A program made the position numbers and the translations under genes. The notes under the pieces are model-generated. The model saw nothing but the letters and a program-made list of their open reading frames with translations. It ran no database searches and was not told the origin of the DNA. Source: Apostichopus japonicus (lineage: Eukaryota; Echinodermata; Holothuroidea; Aspidochirotida; Stichopodidae). Taken from it: 64,000 nt of DNA. The stretch spans positions 27,077,989 to 27,141,988 of the forward strand of contig NC_092572.1 of NCBI RefSeq assembly GCF_037975245.1, read 5' to 3'. Position 1 is the first letter of the stretch, and every line of letters begins with the position of its first letter. Of the stretch, positions 50,955 through 61,973 are shown in pieces.

Positions 50955-52252
50955 GTAAGAAATGTGTTCATGCATGTTAGCACTGGCACGGCTAAATCCT
51001 AATCTCTCCGTCAACATTATATATAAAGTTTAATTTTTGCCTTTCAAGCTCTTGCTGCTAAGTTAATTAGCTGGTAAGCTGTGTTGATACAATGTTACAT
51101 GACGAGAATTAGTCTATTAGCCATATTTTGCATTTTTCAGCTCTCCTGACCTCAACTTACTGAAACTTTATCTCTTCTGCAAACAGACTAATTAGTTTGG
51201 AAGAGTTGATTTGTTCACACCTTGCAATGTCTGCCTTGATCTGATAGTGATTTGGCTACTAGCTGTGTGAAGAGTTGCATAATAGATGAATAGGTAGCTC
51301 AACTGAGGTGTGAAAAGATGGGACTGATCAGTCAGCTAACCAACTGGAAAACCTGCCGTTCAGTACAAACGGCGGGTTTTTGGATGCAACCTATAGCTAA
51401 TGGACACTTTCGTGGCATGAACACGTCACTGAAGTTCATATGGAGAGGCATTAACTCTGTGGCATGAATAAGCCCTGATGAATAGAGACTAGTCCCGTCT
51501 CAAATTGTGATAACTCAAAAACGAATAGCAAAAACTGAACACCAGATATTTGTCATAAATTTTGACTACACAAATTAATCTGACATAAAATTGATATATG
51601 TTATAAAACTAGGACATCACGAGAGTGTAAACAGTGCAGAAGCAGGTAAAAACAATAGCTAGTAAAGCTTCGCAGTGGTGTCTTTGCTTAAGTCTATCTC
51701 ATAAAATAAGTAACACATGTGGTACAGTGTTGTAAAGATAACAAAGGTCATACCATGGCGTCAGGAGGTTGTTAAATTTTGCATCTCTCAGTCACAAATA
51801 CTGATTGCCTCGACTGCAACAAAAAGTAATTAATAAATAAAATAAAATAACGTGTGGAACAGTGATTTATGTGTTCTTATCAAGAAGATGACAAAATCAA
51901 ACATAGAAACTCCAAATCTGTAACTGCCAATCCTGAATTAAATAACTTGTAAGCGATATAGAGTGATAGAAAATACAAATGACTTTAGTCGTTACTCAAT
52001 CACCATTACGCCGCTTTGTGATCAAAGTGTAACAATGTGGTATATATTGTTAACTTACCTCATTCAGTTTAGTTTAGTAGAAAAAAGGATCAAGAAGGAC
52101 ACTCAAGTCCCCATCAAGGACCCTATAGGAGAGAAAAAACCTAAATACACAAACACTGAGACGCGACTGCAATGCTTAAAGTGCTTGTCCAAAGCATTCT
52201 TAAGCCATTTACACTACTTGCAAGTACAACTCTCTCAGGCAAACCGTTCCAG
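50955..52252 (+). other. Intron with a GC-rich hairpin
   Basis: At 51,348-51,380 a 13-bp stem (AAAACCTGCCGTT with AACGGCGGGTTTT, one mismatch) encloses a 7-nt loop. It looks like a bacterial terminator but is in a eukaryotic intron, so it is only an inverted repeat. No exon recognised. Confidence 0.5.
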
Positions 52253-52474
52253 TCATTCACAGTCAAACACCTCGACTTGAAGAGGTACCTTGGTCAAAAA
52301 AAATTTGACCACCCCATTCGTTTTTCCACCGACACCTATCGCAATGTGTACTATGCGCCCCTGGAGAAAGTAAATATCTTTGGTATGGGTGTGGAGAAAC
52401 GCAAAAATTGTTCTCCTTTTCTTGTATTGTCCAAGCCCCTTAGCGTTATAAGTCATGCATCTTAAATTGGACAT
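52253..52474 (-). mobile_element. LINE endonuclease N-terminal fragment
   Basis: 73 codons on the minus strand begin SNLRCMTYNAKGLGQYKKR and continue DIYFLQGRIVHIA, the N-terminus of an AP-type LINE endonuclease with its Asn-Ala-Lys-Gly-Leu motif. The catalytic Glu after LQ is not seen. Truncated. Confidence 0.6.
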
Positions 52475-52565
52475 AAAACTAAATTACTGAACGCAACGAA
52501 AAAATACAAAACAACAAACAAGAAGAAAGAGTTGAAGAAAAGAGGAAAGGAAAAATTAAGAGAAA

Positions 52566-52595
52566 GTTAGGGTTAGGTTTAACCCTAACCCTAAC
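52566..52595. repeat. Inverted telomere-like repeat
   Basis: GTTAGGGTTAGG followed after TTTA by ACCCTAACCCTAAC: two TTAGGG units head to head with two CCCTAA units. It sits exactly at the left edge of the 820-bp repeat family. Confidence 0.85.
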
Positions 52596-53480
52596 ATTTT
52601 ATAATGTTACTAGCTAATCACAATATGAGTTTTGATTTAGACTACAAAATAATTAAGAAACTATGAGAATTTTAGCTAGCTTTTTCATATCAGATGTGAT
52701 TATTCTTTTTCACCTGTTGATAAAAGCGAGCATTCCAATATTTAAAATGCAGTATTGCATCATGTTGGTTCTCACTAATACCCTGAAATGTTATTAAGTT
52801 TCACAAATATCTATCAGAAATGCACATGTTTAACGTTACATGGTTGACACTTCAGATTATCTACCTTGAATAATATTCCAGATAAAAGTATTTGAAGTTA
52901 TCATCAAAATCATGCACCATGAAAGGTTTACATATATAATTTGAAATATTTATCGTTCACATTGTATTCTCTATTCATCAATTTTGTTTAAGTGTATTGT
53001 TAAACCACATGCACGAAGCAGGTAAATATCATCTCTCTTGTGAAATGTATAGCTTACTGCAATATCATCTTATTCAAGCTATTAGGTAAAATATAACATT
53101 CACATAACAATTAATAAGACAAAAGAATCAAAGCTACCTCGAGTAATATTCCTGATATAAACTATCTAAGTTTATCATTAAAACCATGCACCATGAATGT
53201 TTTACATAGCTGGTTTGAAATAGTTATATATATTCATCAAGTATTTGAATTATATTTTTAGCCCGAAGGTAAAAATTAGTTTTCTGATTTGGGGTGTATA
53301 AGCATTTATTTAGATGATTAAAATTTTGACTGCCTCTGACATTTAATGTGGAAACATTTTGTAAATGGCGAAAACACCAGCACACTCCCTAAAATTATGT
53401 GATATATTTTATAATGTTCTGAGATACTCATCATCTAAATTTGATTTAGACTACCTAACAATTAAGATGACATGAGAAAA
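52593..53480 (+). repeat. Degenerate copies of the ~820-bp microexon repeat
   Basis: Shares with the young array the order 'attttataatgtta.tagctaatcacaata', 'ttttgatttagactac', 'cagatgtgat', 'gcatcatgttggttc', 'catgcac.atgaaagg' and 'tatttatcgttcaca'. Starts mid-unit at the telomere-like block and holds an internal 271-bp partial duplication. A possible relic microexon (CCCGAAG, 7 nt, 53,262-53,268, after tatatttttag and before gtaaaa) would break the frame. The right part is cut by the DIRS insertion. Confidence 0.8.
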
Positions 53481-53516
53481 ACCCCAAAACTCTTGGGTAT
53501 TTACGAACGACGATAC

Positions 53517-53582
53517 TTACCTGTCTCCTACAACACTTTTGCACATTTCCTAGTCTACCTAGACGCCACTGGTATCATTTTA
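53517..53582. repeat. DIRS inverted terminal repeat, left
   Basis: About 66 bp containing CCTGTCTCCTACAACAC and CTAGTCTACCTAGACGCCAC. Matches the reverse complement of 56,563-56,628 with few mismatches. Confidence 0.95.
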
Positions 53583-53838
53583 GCACTGCGACCCCGGTGA
53601 CCTCTCCCATAGGTCACCGCGCACCCTCTCTTCCTTCCGGATTCGCCCAATTCCGCTGTGGTCGTGAAACCGCAGCGGGGAGGCCCGTGTCGGGTGGGAG
53701 ATCCCACCCGAATAGGAGTGCGAAAACCACGCCGAAGCGTCCGTAACCTGCTCAAAGGAAGAATGGTCATGTGAACCAAAGCAATAATACGAGGCACAAG
53801 GCACTCACCTGTTGAAGGCTAGGTTGAGAGCGTAGCTG

Positions 53839-53935
53839 GCGTGGTTCGTTCGGTGTCCGGGCTGGATGGATATGTCCGGGTTAGTATGTCCGGGTGGATA
53901 TGTCCGGGTGGGAGTGTCCGGTATATCCAGGCCTA
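53839..53935. repeat. Short tandem 'gtccggg' repeat inside DIRS
   Basis: Five or six imperfect copies of a 14-16 bp unit with core 'tatgtccgggtgga', in the region between the internal complementary region and the left terminus. Confidence 0.8.
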
Positions 53936-54074
53936 TCCAGCTGTGATAGCACCTACTATTGATAACTTATGAGAAAAGAAAATGATCTACCAGTATCAAT
54001 TGACCAGTTTGATTGTTTCATTGTTGGCGTTGTGTCTGGCCCGTGAGTCCCGCACGTGGTGGAGGGAGGCGGGT

Positions 54075-54172
54075 GAGACAGGTAAGTATCGTCGTTCATA
54101 AATACCCAAACCAGTGATTTTTGGGGTATTTACTTCACTCCTCTCTTACCTGTCTCCTACAACACTAACGCA
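54075..54172. repeat. DIRS internal complementary region (ICR)
   Basis: Read in reverse complement this is the element's right end (…GTGTTGTAGGAGACAGG… GAAGTAAAT) joined directly to its left end (ACCCCAAAA… TTGGGTATTTA). In DIRS elements the ICR templates closure of the circular intermediate, so this both identifies the class and fixes the termini at 53,481 and 56,646. Confidence 0.85.
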
Positions 54173-54830
54173 CAGAGTGGCACTGCTACGATGTCCGTTA
54201 GGTAGTACGCGACCGTGGTGGAGGGCTCTGGATAGTGCTTCCATCTTGAGCGCGTTGATGTGGGCCTGACGCCAGGTTGGTTCCCACTCCCCCGAAATTT
54301 TCAGGTCGTCCAGACATGCTCCCCATCCCTGCAAGGAAGCGTCCGAGGAGATATAGATTAGGGACTTTTGTTCTCGGAAGGGGCGTCCCTGGACCTAGTT
54401 CTCCTTTGTGAGCCTCAAAAAATGGTCGGCCGTGCCGAACCCGTTCAGGGGTACTCGCGTTTCGGGTACGTCCTGCTCCGGGTAGTAGTGTTGAAGTAAG
54501 TGTAATTGGAGAGGTCGCATTCTGAGGCGGCAGAATGGCACCACGTCCACCAGGCTGGCCATGAGGCCGAGGGCTCTCATCCAACGTCTGGCCGGGGAGG
54601 ACCGCCTGTTGAGTAGGCGGCGGACTGTCTGTTGGGTGTTGGTGACCCGCTCTGCGGACGGTCTCACCCAACCAGTGTGAAAGTTTAGAGTCGCACCCAG
54701 AAACTGAAAGGTTTGTGTCGAAAGTTGCGAGTTCTCCTTGTTGATTAGCCAACCGAGTTGTTCGAGGCGTTCGGTTGTGCGGCCTAGATTGAAAAGCGCC
54801 TCTTGGCGCGACCTCCCCGTGACGAGCCAG
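54130..54830 (-). pseudogene. DIRS RT C-terminus and RNase H, frameshifted
   Basis: Contains the RT box as YAYLDWLVTGRSR (about 54,790-54,850) where YLDDW is expected: one catalytic Asp codon is absent. It continues with PFCRLRMRPLQLHLLQHYYP, then a RNase H motif SSDASLQGWGACL and HINALKMEALSRAL. Three frames are needed. The end runs into the ICR. Confidence 0.75.
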
Positions 54831-54850
54831 TCAAGGTAAGCGTATAAGGT

Positions 54851-55378
54851 CTACCCGCTTCGGCGTAGGTTCGCGACCACCGCACCCGCTATTCGTGTGA
54901 AGACTCGCGGTGAGGTCGAGAGGCCAAAGGGCAGTGCCACGAACTTGTAGTTTGTTCCTTTGTAAGAAAACGCTAGTAAGTTTTGTGACGCGATTTCGAC
55001 GTGGATGTGGAAGTAAGCGTCTATGAGGTCGACGGACACCGCCCACATGTCCTTCGCCAGGTTCGGTATAATGATCGCGAGTGTCTCCATGCGAAAGTGA
55101 GTTGGCCGGACGAAGCCCTTGTTCAACGGTTTTAGGTTGAATATTGGTCGCAATGACCCGTCCTTTTTTGGCAATAGAAATAAGGACGAACGGAAGAGTG
55201 GTCCCTCCCCTTCCATCGCCTCCACTATTGCCCTATTTGTCACTAGCGCATGGAGCTCGCTTTCGATGGCGAATCTCTGGCCCAGGTCGGTGGGTAGTGG
55301 GGTGTCTTTTCCGCCTCCCCCCGGGGGAGTCCGAGAGAACTCGATGGGGTATCCCGTCGTGATCACCCCAGGACCCAC
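54851..55378 (-). pseudogene. DIRS reverse transcriptase, palm and fingers
   Basis: 175 codons in one frame: GVITTGYPIEFSRTPPG, FLLPKKDGSLRPIFNLKPLN, SVDLIDAYFHIHVE (first catalytic Asp) and FVALPFGLSTSPRVFTRI. This is the DIRS-type RT pattern. A frameshift just upstream (about 55,375) separates it from LFQNVWKEMDPGPWVL, the normal lead-in. Confidence 0.85.
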
Positions 55379-55699
55379 GGACCTGGGTCCATCTCTTTCC
55401 AGACGTTCTGGAATAACCGGAGCCTCCCCCTACCGCCGGGTACGCTGTAGCCGTGGTAGGGTGGGCACCCCTAGGGCATTGGGGCCCCGAAAGACGACCT
55501 AGGTGGTTGATCGTCCCGACGCGGTAGCGGTCTCTTGTTATGTGAGGGACGGTCGTACCTCTGCCCCCGAGGTGAGCGTCTCGATGACCTGTCTGGTCTT
55601 CCACCCCTGTAAGATTTGGCGGCGTTGCCGCTGCCCCGCTTCCAGTAGACGGGTCGTTGTGCCCTTCCCCTTGGGGTCTAGATTGGTCTGGGCGTAGGT

Positions 55700-56261
55700 A
55701 AGGGCGTGACTGTCTCTCACCCCTGCGAGTATCCGGACGGGAGAAGCCCGGCTTTGTCAGTGTCTCTCGCCGGTCTATCTCTTGTCTGACCGTTTCACCG
55801 AACTGGCCATTGAAAAGCTCCTCTCCCAGGATGGGGAGGATCGCCAGTCTTTCTTTTGTTTCCCCCGCAGGCCAATTTACTGCTGCCAGTACATTGCGTC
55901 GGCAGGATTCGACCGAGAGGACCGCGATTCTCGCGAACTGGTCGTAGACCAGTTTGGCTAACAGGCCCAGAAGCCACAGTATTTGTGCAACTTTGCGATC
56001 TGGGATTTGGTCTGGGTCTTCTGGCAGCTGCTGGTGATGTCGCATGAGGACTTTTGCTGCCAGAAAGATGGTAGGAGGAGGATAGGTCGGGAGAAAAGTA
56101 ATACAAAATCCGCGAAAATAAGCGGTTTGAACAATACGACCTACACAGAGTTTCCTTAAAAAGGCAAGAATGTGAAGGCCTAAACTCCACAGAAAGAGCT
56201 CCCGGGTGGCCGTAAAATCCCCCAAGCGCTTCCCGTTGAACCCCAAGGATAATGAGAACAC
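55700..56261 (-). pseudogene. DIRS gag-like region
   Basis: The first part of a 342-codon frame, before it runs out of frame over the RT. Reads VLMRHHQQLPEDPDQIPDRK and RIAVLSVESCRRNVLAAVNW, followed by an Arg/Pro-rich stretch. The position upstream of RT fits a gag-like protein; no strong domain match is claimed. Confidence 0.5.
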
Positions 56262-56562
56262 GGGAGAAAGGACCTAAACAAGTAGAAATCAGAGAAAAAT
56301 TCGTGAATAGGCCTAAGCGGTACAACACGTTAAGTGAAGTGTACAGGTGTCTCTTACAACTAGTACACGTGTGAGGTACCGTAATGTAAAACGAGGCGAG
56401 ATCCTAATTGTTAAACAAGGCAGAAAAACCGCCGAAAACAAAAGGATACTTAGCAGAAATTTGTAGAATCCTGTCGTAAACTCTGTTAAGAACCGTTGTT
56501 GTTCGTGAGAAGCAGAATTCCAGCAACTAAACTAAATTTAGCGTAAGTGAAAACGGAGCTCG

Positions 56563-56628
56563 TAAAATTATACCAGTGGCGTCTAGGTAGACTAGGAAAT
56601 GTGCGTTTGTGTTGTAGGAGACAGGTAA
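56563..56628. repeat. DIRS inverted terminal repeat, right
   Basis: Reverse complement of the left terminal repeat (GTGGCGTCTAGGTAGACTAG and GTGTTGTAGGAGACAGG). The element's outer edge continues to 56,646. Confidence 0.95.
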
Positions 56629-57335
56629 GAGAGGAGTGAAGTAAATTCAAAGCTACCTTCTTTGAACACTAACTTACTGAAAATGTTGCCATATTTAACA
56701 AATAGCTATCATAGAAAATGTGCACGTTTAACTCCATTGTTGTCCCTTGAGATTGTCTACCTTGAAGAAAATTTCTTGCAAATGTACCTAATACATCATC
56801 AACATGCACCATGAAAGGTTTTCATATCTGGTTTGAAATATCTGTCATTCGAATTGAATTGATTTTAATTGACAAGCAACATTCATGTTATGTGATAGTA
56901 CTAAACTCAATCTCAGGAAGCAAAGTAACATTTCCCCCTATTTGGCTAAAACATTGGATGAACTTGCTAAATTCATGCACATTTGGATCGTTTCTAAACA
57001 ATGTACCAGTAATTATTGTAGAAATGAGTTGTTTTCTTGCTGCAGAAAACCACAGGTTATCAAAGTGTATATAATGTAATCGTTTCATAAAGGAATTTCT
57101 TAGTGGATGGGTTACTCAATTGATAAACACTTGATTGAAAAGCACTGCTGTAGGTGAACTAAAGTCTGGCATTTTCAATGTTTCTTATTTATCTTGATTG
57201 CAAATACAACATTTTGGTGTTGATTGAATATGGGGAAGTGGAATATGGGGTCAACAGACTTCCACTTCAAAGCAGAGCTAAACTTGGGTTATTATCTGTA
57301 TCACACATATTGAGCATTAAGAAGTTTATTTTCAG

Positions 57336-57368
57336 CGAGTATTTCATTTGGCAAAAGTCAATTGAAGG
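57336..57368 (+). CDS. Candidate relic exon in degenerate unit, 33 nt
   Basis: CGAGTATTTCATTTG… between tttattttcag and gtaaca, phase 1 to 1. With a preceding G it reads ASISFGKSQLK. The first 15 nt align with the 15-nt candidate at 58,675 (CGAGAATATCGTTTC). The donor is weak, so this may be dead. Confidence 0.3.
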
Positions 57369-58674
57369 GTAACATCATAGTTGTTAAATTTTAAGTTAAT
57401 TTATCATCAAATGCATATTTAAAGTTATGAAATAGTTGTCGTTCACACTGTACGGTCACATATTTGCAAATGACATTAATATTATTCCATATTAGTAAGT
57501 TCAATATAAAAAAGAAAAGAAAAAAAAGTAGTGACTGTGTTCTTTTGCATGATTTAAATAACATGCAATTAATGTACATAACATTTCTGTTACTAAAATA
57601 CTGACACTTAAGTGTTTCATAAGACAAGTCAAATTCTTATCACTTCAGAATTTCACTATCACATCATGTTGGTTGACATGACAAACTGATATTGTTTCCA
57701 TGTTTGGCAGCTACCTACAAGATATGCTTGTTTAAATTTCATTTAAGCTAGTTACAATGTGAGTTTTTGTTTAGACTACGTAAAATTTAAGAAGATAATC
57801 ATAGCTAGCCTTTTCACATTAGATGCGATAATTGCTTTTGACATGCTGACATTAGTTCAAGAAAAATGGCATTACACATAATGTTGATTATCGCAAACTT
57901 ACCAAGTATGACAAATAGCTATGATAAACATATTTTATAAACATATTGAAATTTCACGCATTTGATGTGATTAGATTATGGGTTCAATAAGTCTTTATTG
58001 AGCTGATTTAAATTCTAACCGTTTCAGACTCTGTATGTTGAACCTGTTTTCAAGGGCCAAAAGACCTGTACACTCTCCACAGTTATATGTTACATTTTAT
58101 AATGTTAATAACCCTACACAATATAACTTGACTTAGAATACATACAATTACGGAACTTAGGGAATAATAGCTTTCACATCATATGTGATACTATTAATTG
58201 TTACCTGCTGATGAAAGGGAAAGGTCCATGACCTAAGGGCAGTATCGCATGATGTTCGTTCGCACTAAATATGCGTGATTATTTTCCATAGCTGTCACTT
58301 TAGATTGTCTATCTGTGCATTTATCATTAAAAATATGTTTGACATATCTGTTTTGAAATAGCGTGCTTGCTTATTTTCCATGGTTCTTACTTCAGATTGT
58401 CAACCTTGATGAATATTCCTGATAGAAATATCTAATTTTATCATTAAATCCATGCACAATGAAAGTTTTACATAAACAGTTTGAAAAAGCTATTGTTCAC
58501 ACTGTTCAGTCACAAATGTATAAGGAACGTTAATGTTCACCGATGATAGTAAGCGCACTGTCGTAAATGTTAAAATGGATTTTATCTATGTTCTCAAAAA
58601 GAATTCATGCATTTGGTGAATCTGAAGCTTCTGTTTCATAAGTACTGACGCTGTATTTATTTTGCTATTTACAG

Positions 58675-58689
58675 CGAGAATATCGTTTC
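58675..58689 (+). CDS. Candidate 15-nt microexon in degenerate unit
   Basis: CGAGAATATCGTTTC between ttgctatttacag and gtgtat, phase 1 to 1, reading (A)RISF. Placed exactly where the 6-nt microexons sit relative to 'agtactgacgct' upstream. Donor weaker than in the young units. Confidence 0.4.
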
Positions 58690-59520
58690 GTGTATTTTGC
58701 TTTGTGTGCAAAGACAAAATATCTGCACTTTTATCTTCTTTAAAGCTAATAAGGTAAAAGCTAGCTATAGTATATTGTATTAAGATACTTCAAATTAAGC
58801 CCATCATGTTGATCAACAAACTATTCTCACGTTGATAATTAGCTATGGTAAATATTTATGTGTATCTTATTTCAGCTTATAGCTAATAAGTTAACAACTA
58901 GTTGTGTGGTCTAGGTTAAACTGGTTTTTAAGACAATTCAAACTCTGATCGCTTTAAAACTTTGATGTTGAGCTTCTTTTCAATGAAGAATACCTGTACA
59001 CTTCCCATGTTACTAGCTCATCACAAAATGTATCTTGAGTCAGAATACATACACTTTAGGAACTAAGGAAATCAAAGGTGATACTTTTAATTTTACAAGC
59101 TGATAACAGGGAGAAGTGTAAAAACTAAAGGCAGTTACGCATCATGTTGGTTCACACTAACTTCCTGACAAATATTGCCACGTTTGACAAATTGTTGTGG
59201 AAAATATGCGTGCTTAATTTCCATCGTTGTCACTTCAAATTGTCTACGTTGATTGATATTCCTCATAGAAATATCAAATTTTATCATTAAAACCATGCAC
59301 AATGAAAGCTTTACATATATAGTTTCAAATATTTATCGTTCACACTGTACAGTCACACATTAGGAAGTAAAGTTATGTTAACCAATAACAGTGAGCTGAA
59401 TGTCAGAAATGTAAAATTTGTCTTTTTTATGTGCTTTCATGAATTTCATGCATTTTGTGTATCCGACAATTTTATTTCCTAAGTACTGACGCTTTATTCA
59501 TTTATCTTGTTTATTTACAG

Positions 59521-59526
59521 TGACAC
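59521..59526 (+). CDS. Putative microexon 1: TGACAC
   Basis: 6 nt between cttgtttatttacag and gtgagtatttt. Phase 1: (x)TG ACA C, so Val-Thr after exon 20's final G. In phase 0 it would be a stop (TGA), so only a phase-1 or phase-2 context is usable. Confidence 0.5.
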
Positions 59527-60336
59527 GTGAGTATTTTATTTTTTATTCAATGACCAACAATTCTAAACTTTTATCTTGTTAAAATCTAGTAAGGTATAAG
59601 CTAGCTTTAGTCAATGGAATTAAATAAATTTGTCATGTGTATTCATTCAGCTGTATGCTAATGAGATAACAACTAGTTTTCTGTTTCAGTTTTCTGTTTT
59701 TTTAGATAATTCAAACTTTCATTGCTTTAAGACATTTCATGTTGAGTTTATTTTTTAGTTATGAAAATAAACCCCTGTACACTCGCTATAAGAATATGTT
59801 ACATTTTATAATGTTAATAGCTAATCACAATAGATTTGAGTTAGAATACATACAATTAAGGAACCATGGGAATCATAGCTTTCACGTCAGATGTGATGCT
59901 TTTAATGTTTACCTGTTAATGAAGGGGAGAACCCTTGAGAAGTAACGGCAGTATCAAATTATGTTGGTTCACACTAACTTCCTGACAAATGTTGCCATGT
60001 TGAACACATTGTTGTGGAAAATATGCGTGCTTAATTGCCATCGTTGTCACTTCAAATTGTCTACGTTGATTGATATTCCTCATAGAAATATCTAATTGTA
60101 TCATTAAATCATGCACAATGAAAGCTTTACATATATAGTTTCAAATATTTATCGTTCACACTGTACAGTAACACATTTGGAAGTAAAGTAATGTTTACCA
60201 ATAATAGTGAGCTGAATGTCAGAAATGTAAAATTGGTCTTTTTTATGTGCTTTTATGAATTTCATGCATTTTGTGTATCCGACAATTTTATTTCCTAAAT
60301 ACTGACGCTTTATTCATTTATCTTGTTTATTTACAG

Positions 60337-60342
60337 ATATTA
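60337..60342 (+). CDS. Putative microexon 2: ATATTA
   Basis: 6 nt between tttatttacag and gtgagtatttt. Phase 1: (x)AT ATT A; the first residue is Asn, His, Asp or Tyr depending on the preceding exon's last base, then Ile. Confidence 0.5.
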
Positions 60343-61156
60343 GTGAGTATTTTACTTTTTATTCAATGACCAACAATTCTAAACTTTTATCTTGTTAAAA
60401 TCTAGTAAGGTATAAGCTAGCTTTAGTCAATGGAATTAAATAAATTTGTCATGTGTATTCATTCAGCTGTATGCTAATGAGATAGCAACTAGTTTTATGT
60501 TTCAGTTTTCTGTTTTTTTTTTTAAGATAATTCAAACTTTCATTGCTTTAAGACATTTCATGTTGAGTTTATTTTTTAGTTATGAAAATAAACCCCTGTA
60601 CACTCGCTATAAGTATATGTTACATTTTATAATGTTAATAGCTAATCACAATAGCTTTGATTTAGAATACATACAATTAAGGAACCATGGGAATCATAGC
60701 TTTCACGTCAGATGTGATGCTTTTAATTTTTACCTGCTGATGAAGGGGAGAACCCTTGAGAAGTAACGGCAGTATCAAATTATGTTGGTTCACACTAACT
60801 TCCTGACAAATGTTGCCACGTTGAACACATTGTTGTGGAAAATATGCGTACTTAATTGCCATCGTTGTCACTTCAAATTGTCTACGTTGATTCATATTCC
60901 TCATAGAAATATCTAATTGTATCATAAAATCATGCACAATGAAGCTTTACATATATAGTTTCAAATATTTATCGTTCACACTGTACAGTCACACATTTGG
61001 AAGTAAAGTAATGTTTACCAATAATAGTGAGCTGAATGTCAGAAATGTAAAATTGGTCTTTTTTATGTGCTTTCATAAATTTCATGCATTTTGTGTATCC
61101 GACAATTTTATTTCCTAAATACTGACGCTTTATTCATTTATCTTGTTTATTTATAG

Positions 61157-61162
61157 CTTATC
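61157..61162 (+). CDS. Putative microexon 3: CTTATC
   Basis: 6 nt between tttatttatag (TAG acceptor) and gtgagtatttt. Phase 1: (x)CT TAT C; Thr, Pro, Ala or Ser, then Tyr. Confidence 0.5.
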
Positions 61163-61973
61163 GTGAGTATTTTACTTTTTATTCAATGACCAACAATTCT
61201 AAACTGTTATCTTGTTAAAATCTAGTAAGGTATAAGCTAGTTTTAGTCAATGGAATTAAGTAAATTTGTCATGTGTATTCATTCAGCTGTATGCTATTGA
61301 GATAACAACTAGTTTTATGTTTCAGTTTTCTGTTTTTTTTAGATAATTCAAACTTTCATTGCTTTAAGACATTTCATGTTTATTTTTTTTTTAGTTATGA
61401 AAATAAACCCCTGTACACTCGCTATAAGTATGTTACATATTATAATGTTAATAGCTAATCACAATAGATTTGAGTTAGAATACATACAATTAAGGAACCA
61501 TGGGAATCATAGCTTTCACGTCAGATGTGTTGCTTTTAATGTTTACCTGCTAATGAAGGGGAGAACCCTTGAGAAGTAAAGGCAGTATCAAATTATGTTG
61601 GTTCACACTAACTTCCTGACAAATGTTGCCATGTTGAACACATTGTTGTGAAAAAAAATATGCGTGCTTAATTGCCATCGTTGTCACTTCAAATTGTCTA
61701 CGTTGATTGATATTCCCCATAGAAATATCTAATTGTATCATTAAATCATGCACAATGAAAGCTTTACATATATAGTTTCAAATATTTATCGTTCACACTG
61801 TACAGTAACACATTTGGAAGTAAAGTAATGTTTACCAATAATAGTGAGCTGAATGTCAGAAATGTAAAATTGGTCTTTTTTATGTGCTTTTATGAATTTC
61901 ATGCATTTTGTGTATCCGACAATTTTATTTCCTAAATACTGACGCTTTATTCATTTATCTTGTTTATTTACAG

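Larger units (their letters stand above)
53481..56646 (-). mobile_element. DIRS-like tyrosine-recombinase-class retrotransposon, deleted
   Basis: GC-rich 3.2-kb insert in AT-rich DNA. It has inverted terminal repeats, an internal complementary region and a DIRS-type RT/RNase H on the minus strand. There is no obvious target duplication, as expected for DIRS. The tyrosine recombinase and methyltransferase-like ORFs usual for autonomous DIRS are not seen. ORFs are frameshifted and an RT catalytic Asp is missing, so it is inactive. It splits a degenerate copy of the microexon repeat: host sequence resembling that repeat continues on both sides. Confidence 0.85.
56647..59000 (+). repeat. Degenerate copies of the ~820-bp microexon repeat, second block
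   Basis: Contains several diverged partial units marked by 'ctaccttgaagaaaat', 'catgcacc/aatgaaag', 'tttacattttataatgttaat', 'catgatgttcgttc' and 'agtactgacgct'. Two hold candidate larger phase-1 exons (57,336-57,368 and 58,675-58,689). Divergence from the young array is much higher than among the young copies. Confidence 0.85.

Noticed and set aside
51348-51380. Rho-independent terminator lookalike
   Set aside because: Stem and T-run are present but the DNA is eukaryotic intron; bacterial termination does not apply.
53262-53268. 7-nt microexon CCCGAAG in a degenerate unit
   Set aside because: Good acceptor, but 7 nt shifts the frame and the unit is heavily decayed. Kept only as a relic note.
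55119-55502. 127-codon plus-strand ORF over the DIRS RT
   Set aside because: Shadow of the minus-strand RT in GC-rich DNA.
60592-60624. A possible second exon in each array unit (TTATGAAAATAAACCCC…, 33 nt, after ttttttag)
   Set aside because: Open in phase 1, but the donor is poor and is missing in the first unit (aagaat instead of aagtat). It does not show the variability seen in the 6-nt cores.
60446-60766. 106-codon plus-strand ORFs repeated in the array units (also 62,083, 62,904 and shorter forms)
   Set aside because: They recur because the unit recurs. They are broken in other units by indels in the T-run or at 'cgctataag', use AT-rich low-information residues, and have no domain.
60677-60937. 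86-codon minus-strand ORFs repeated in each array unit
   Set aside because: Same reason: shadows of a repeated DNA unit, overlapping the plus-strand ORFs. No recognisable family and no independent sign of selection by eye.
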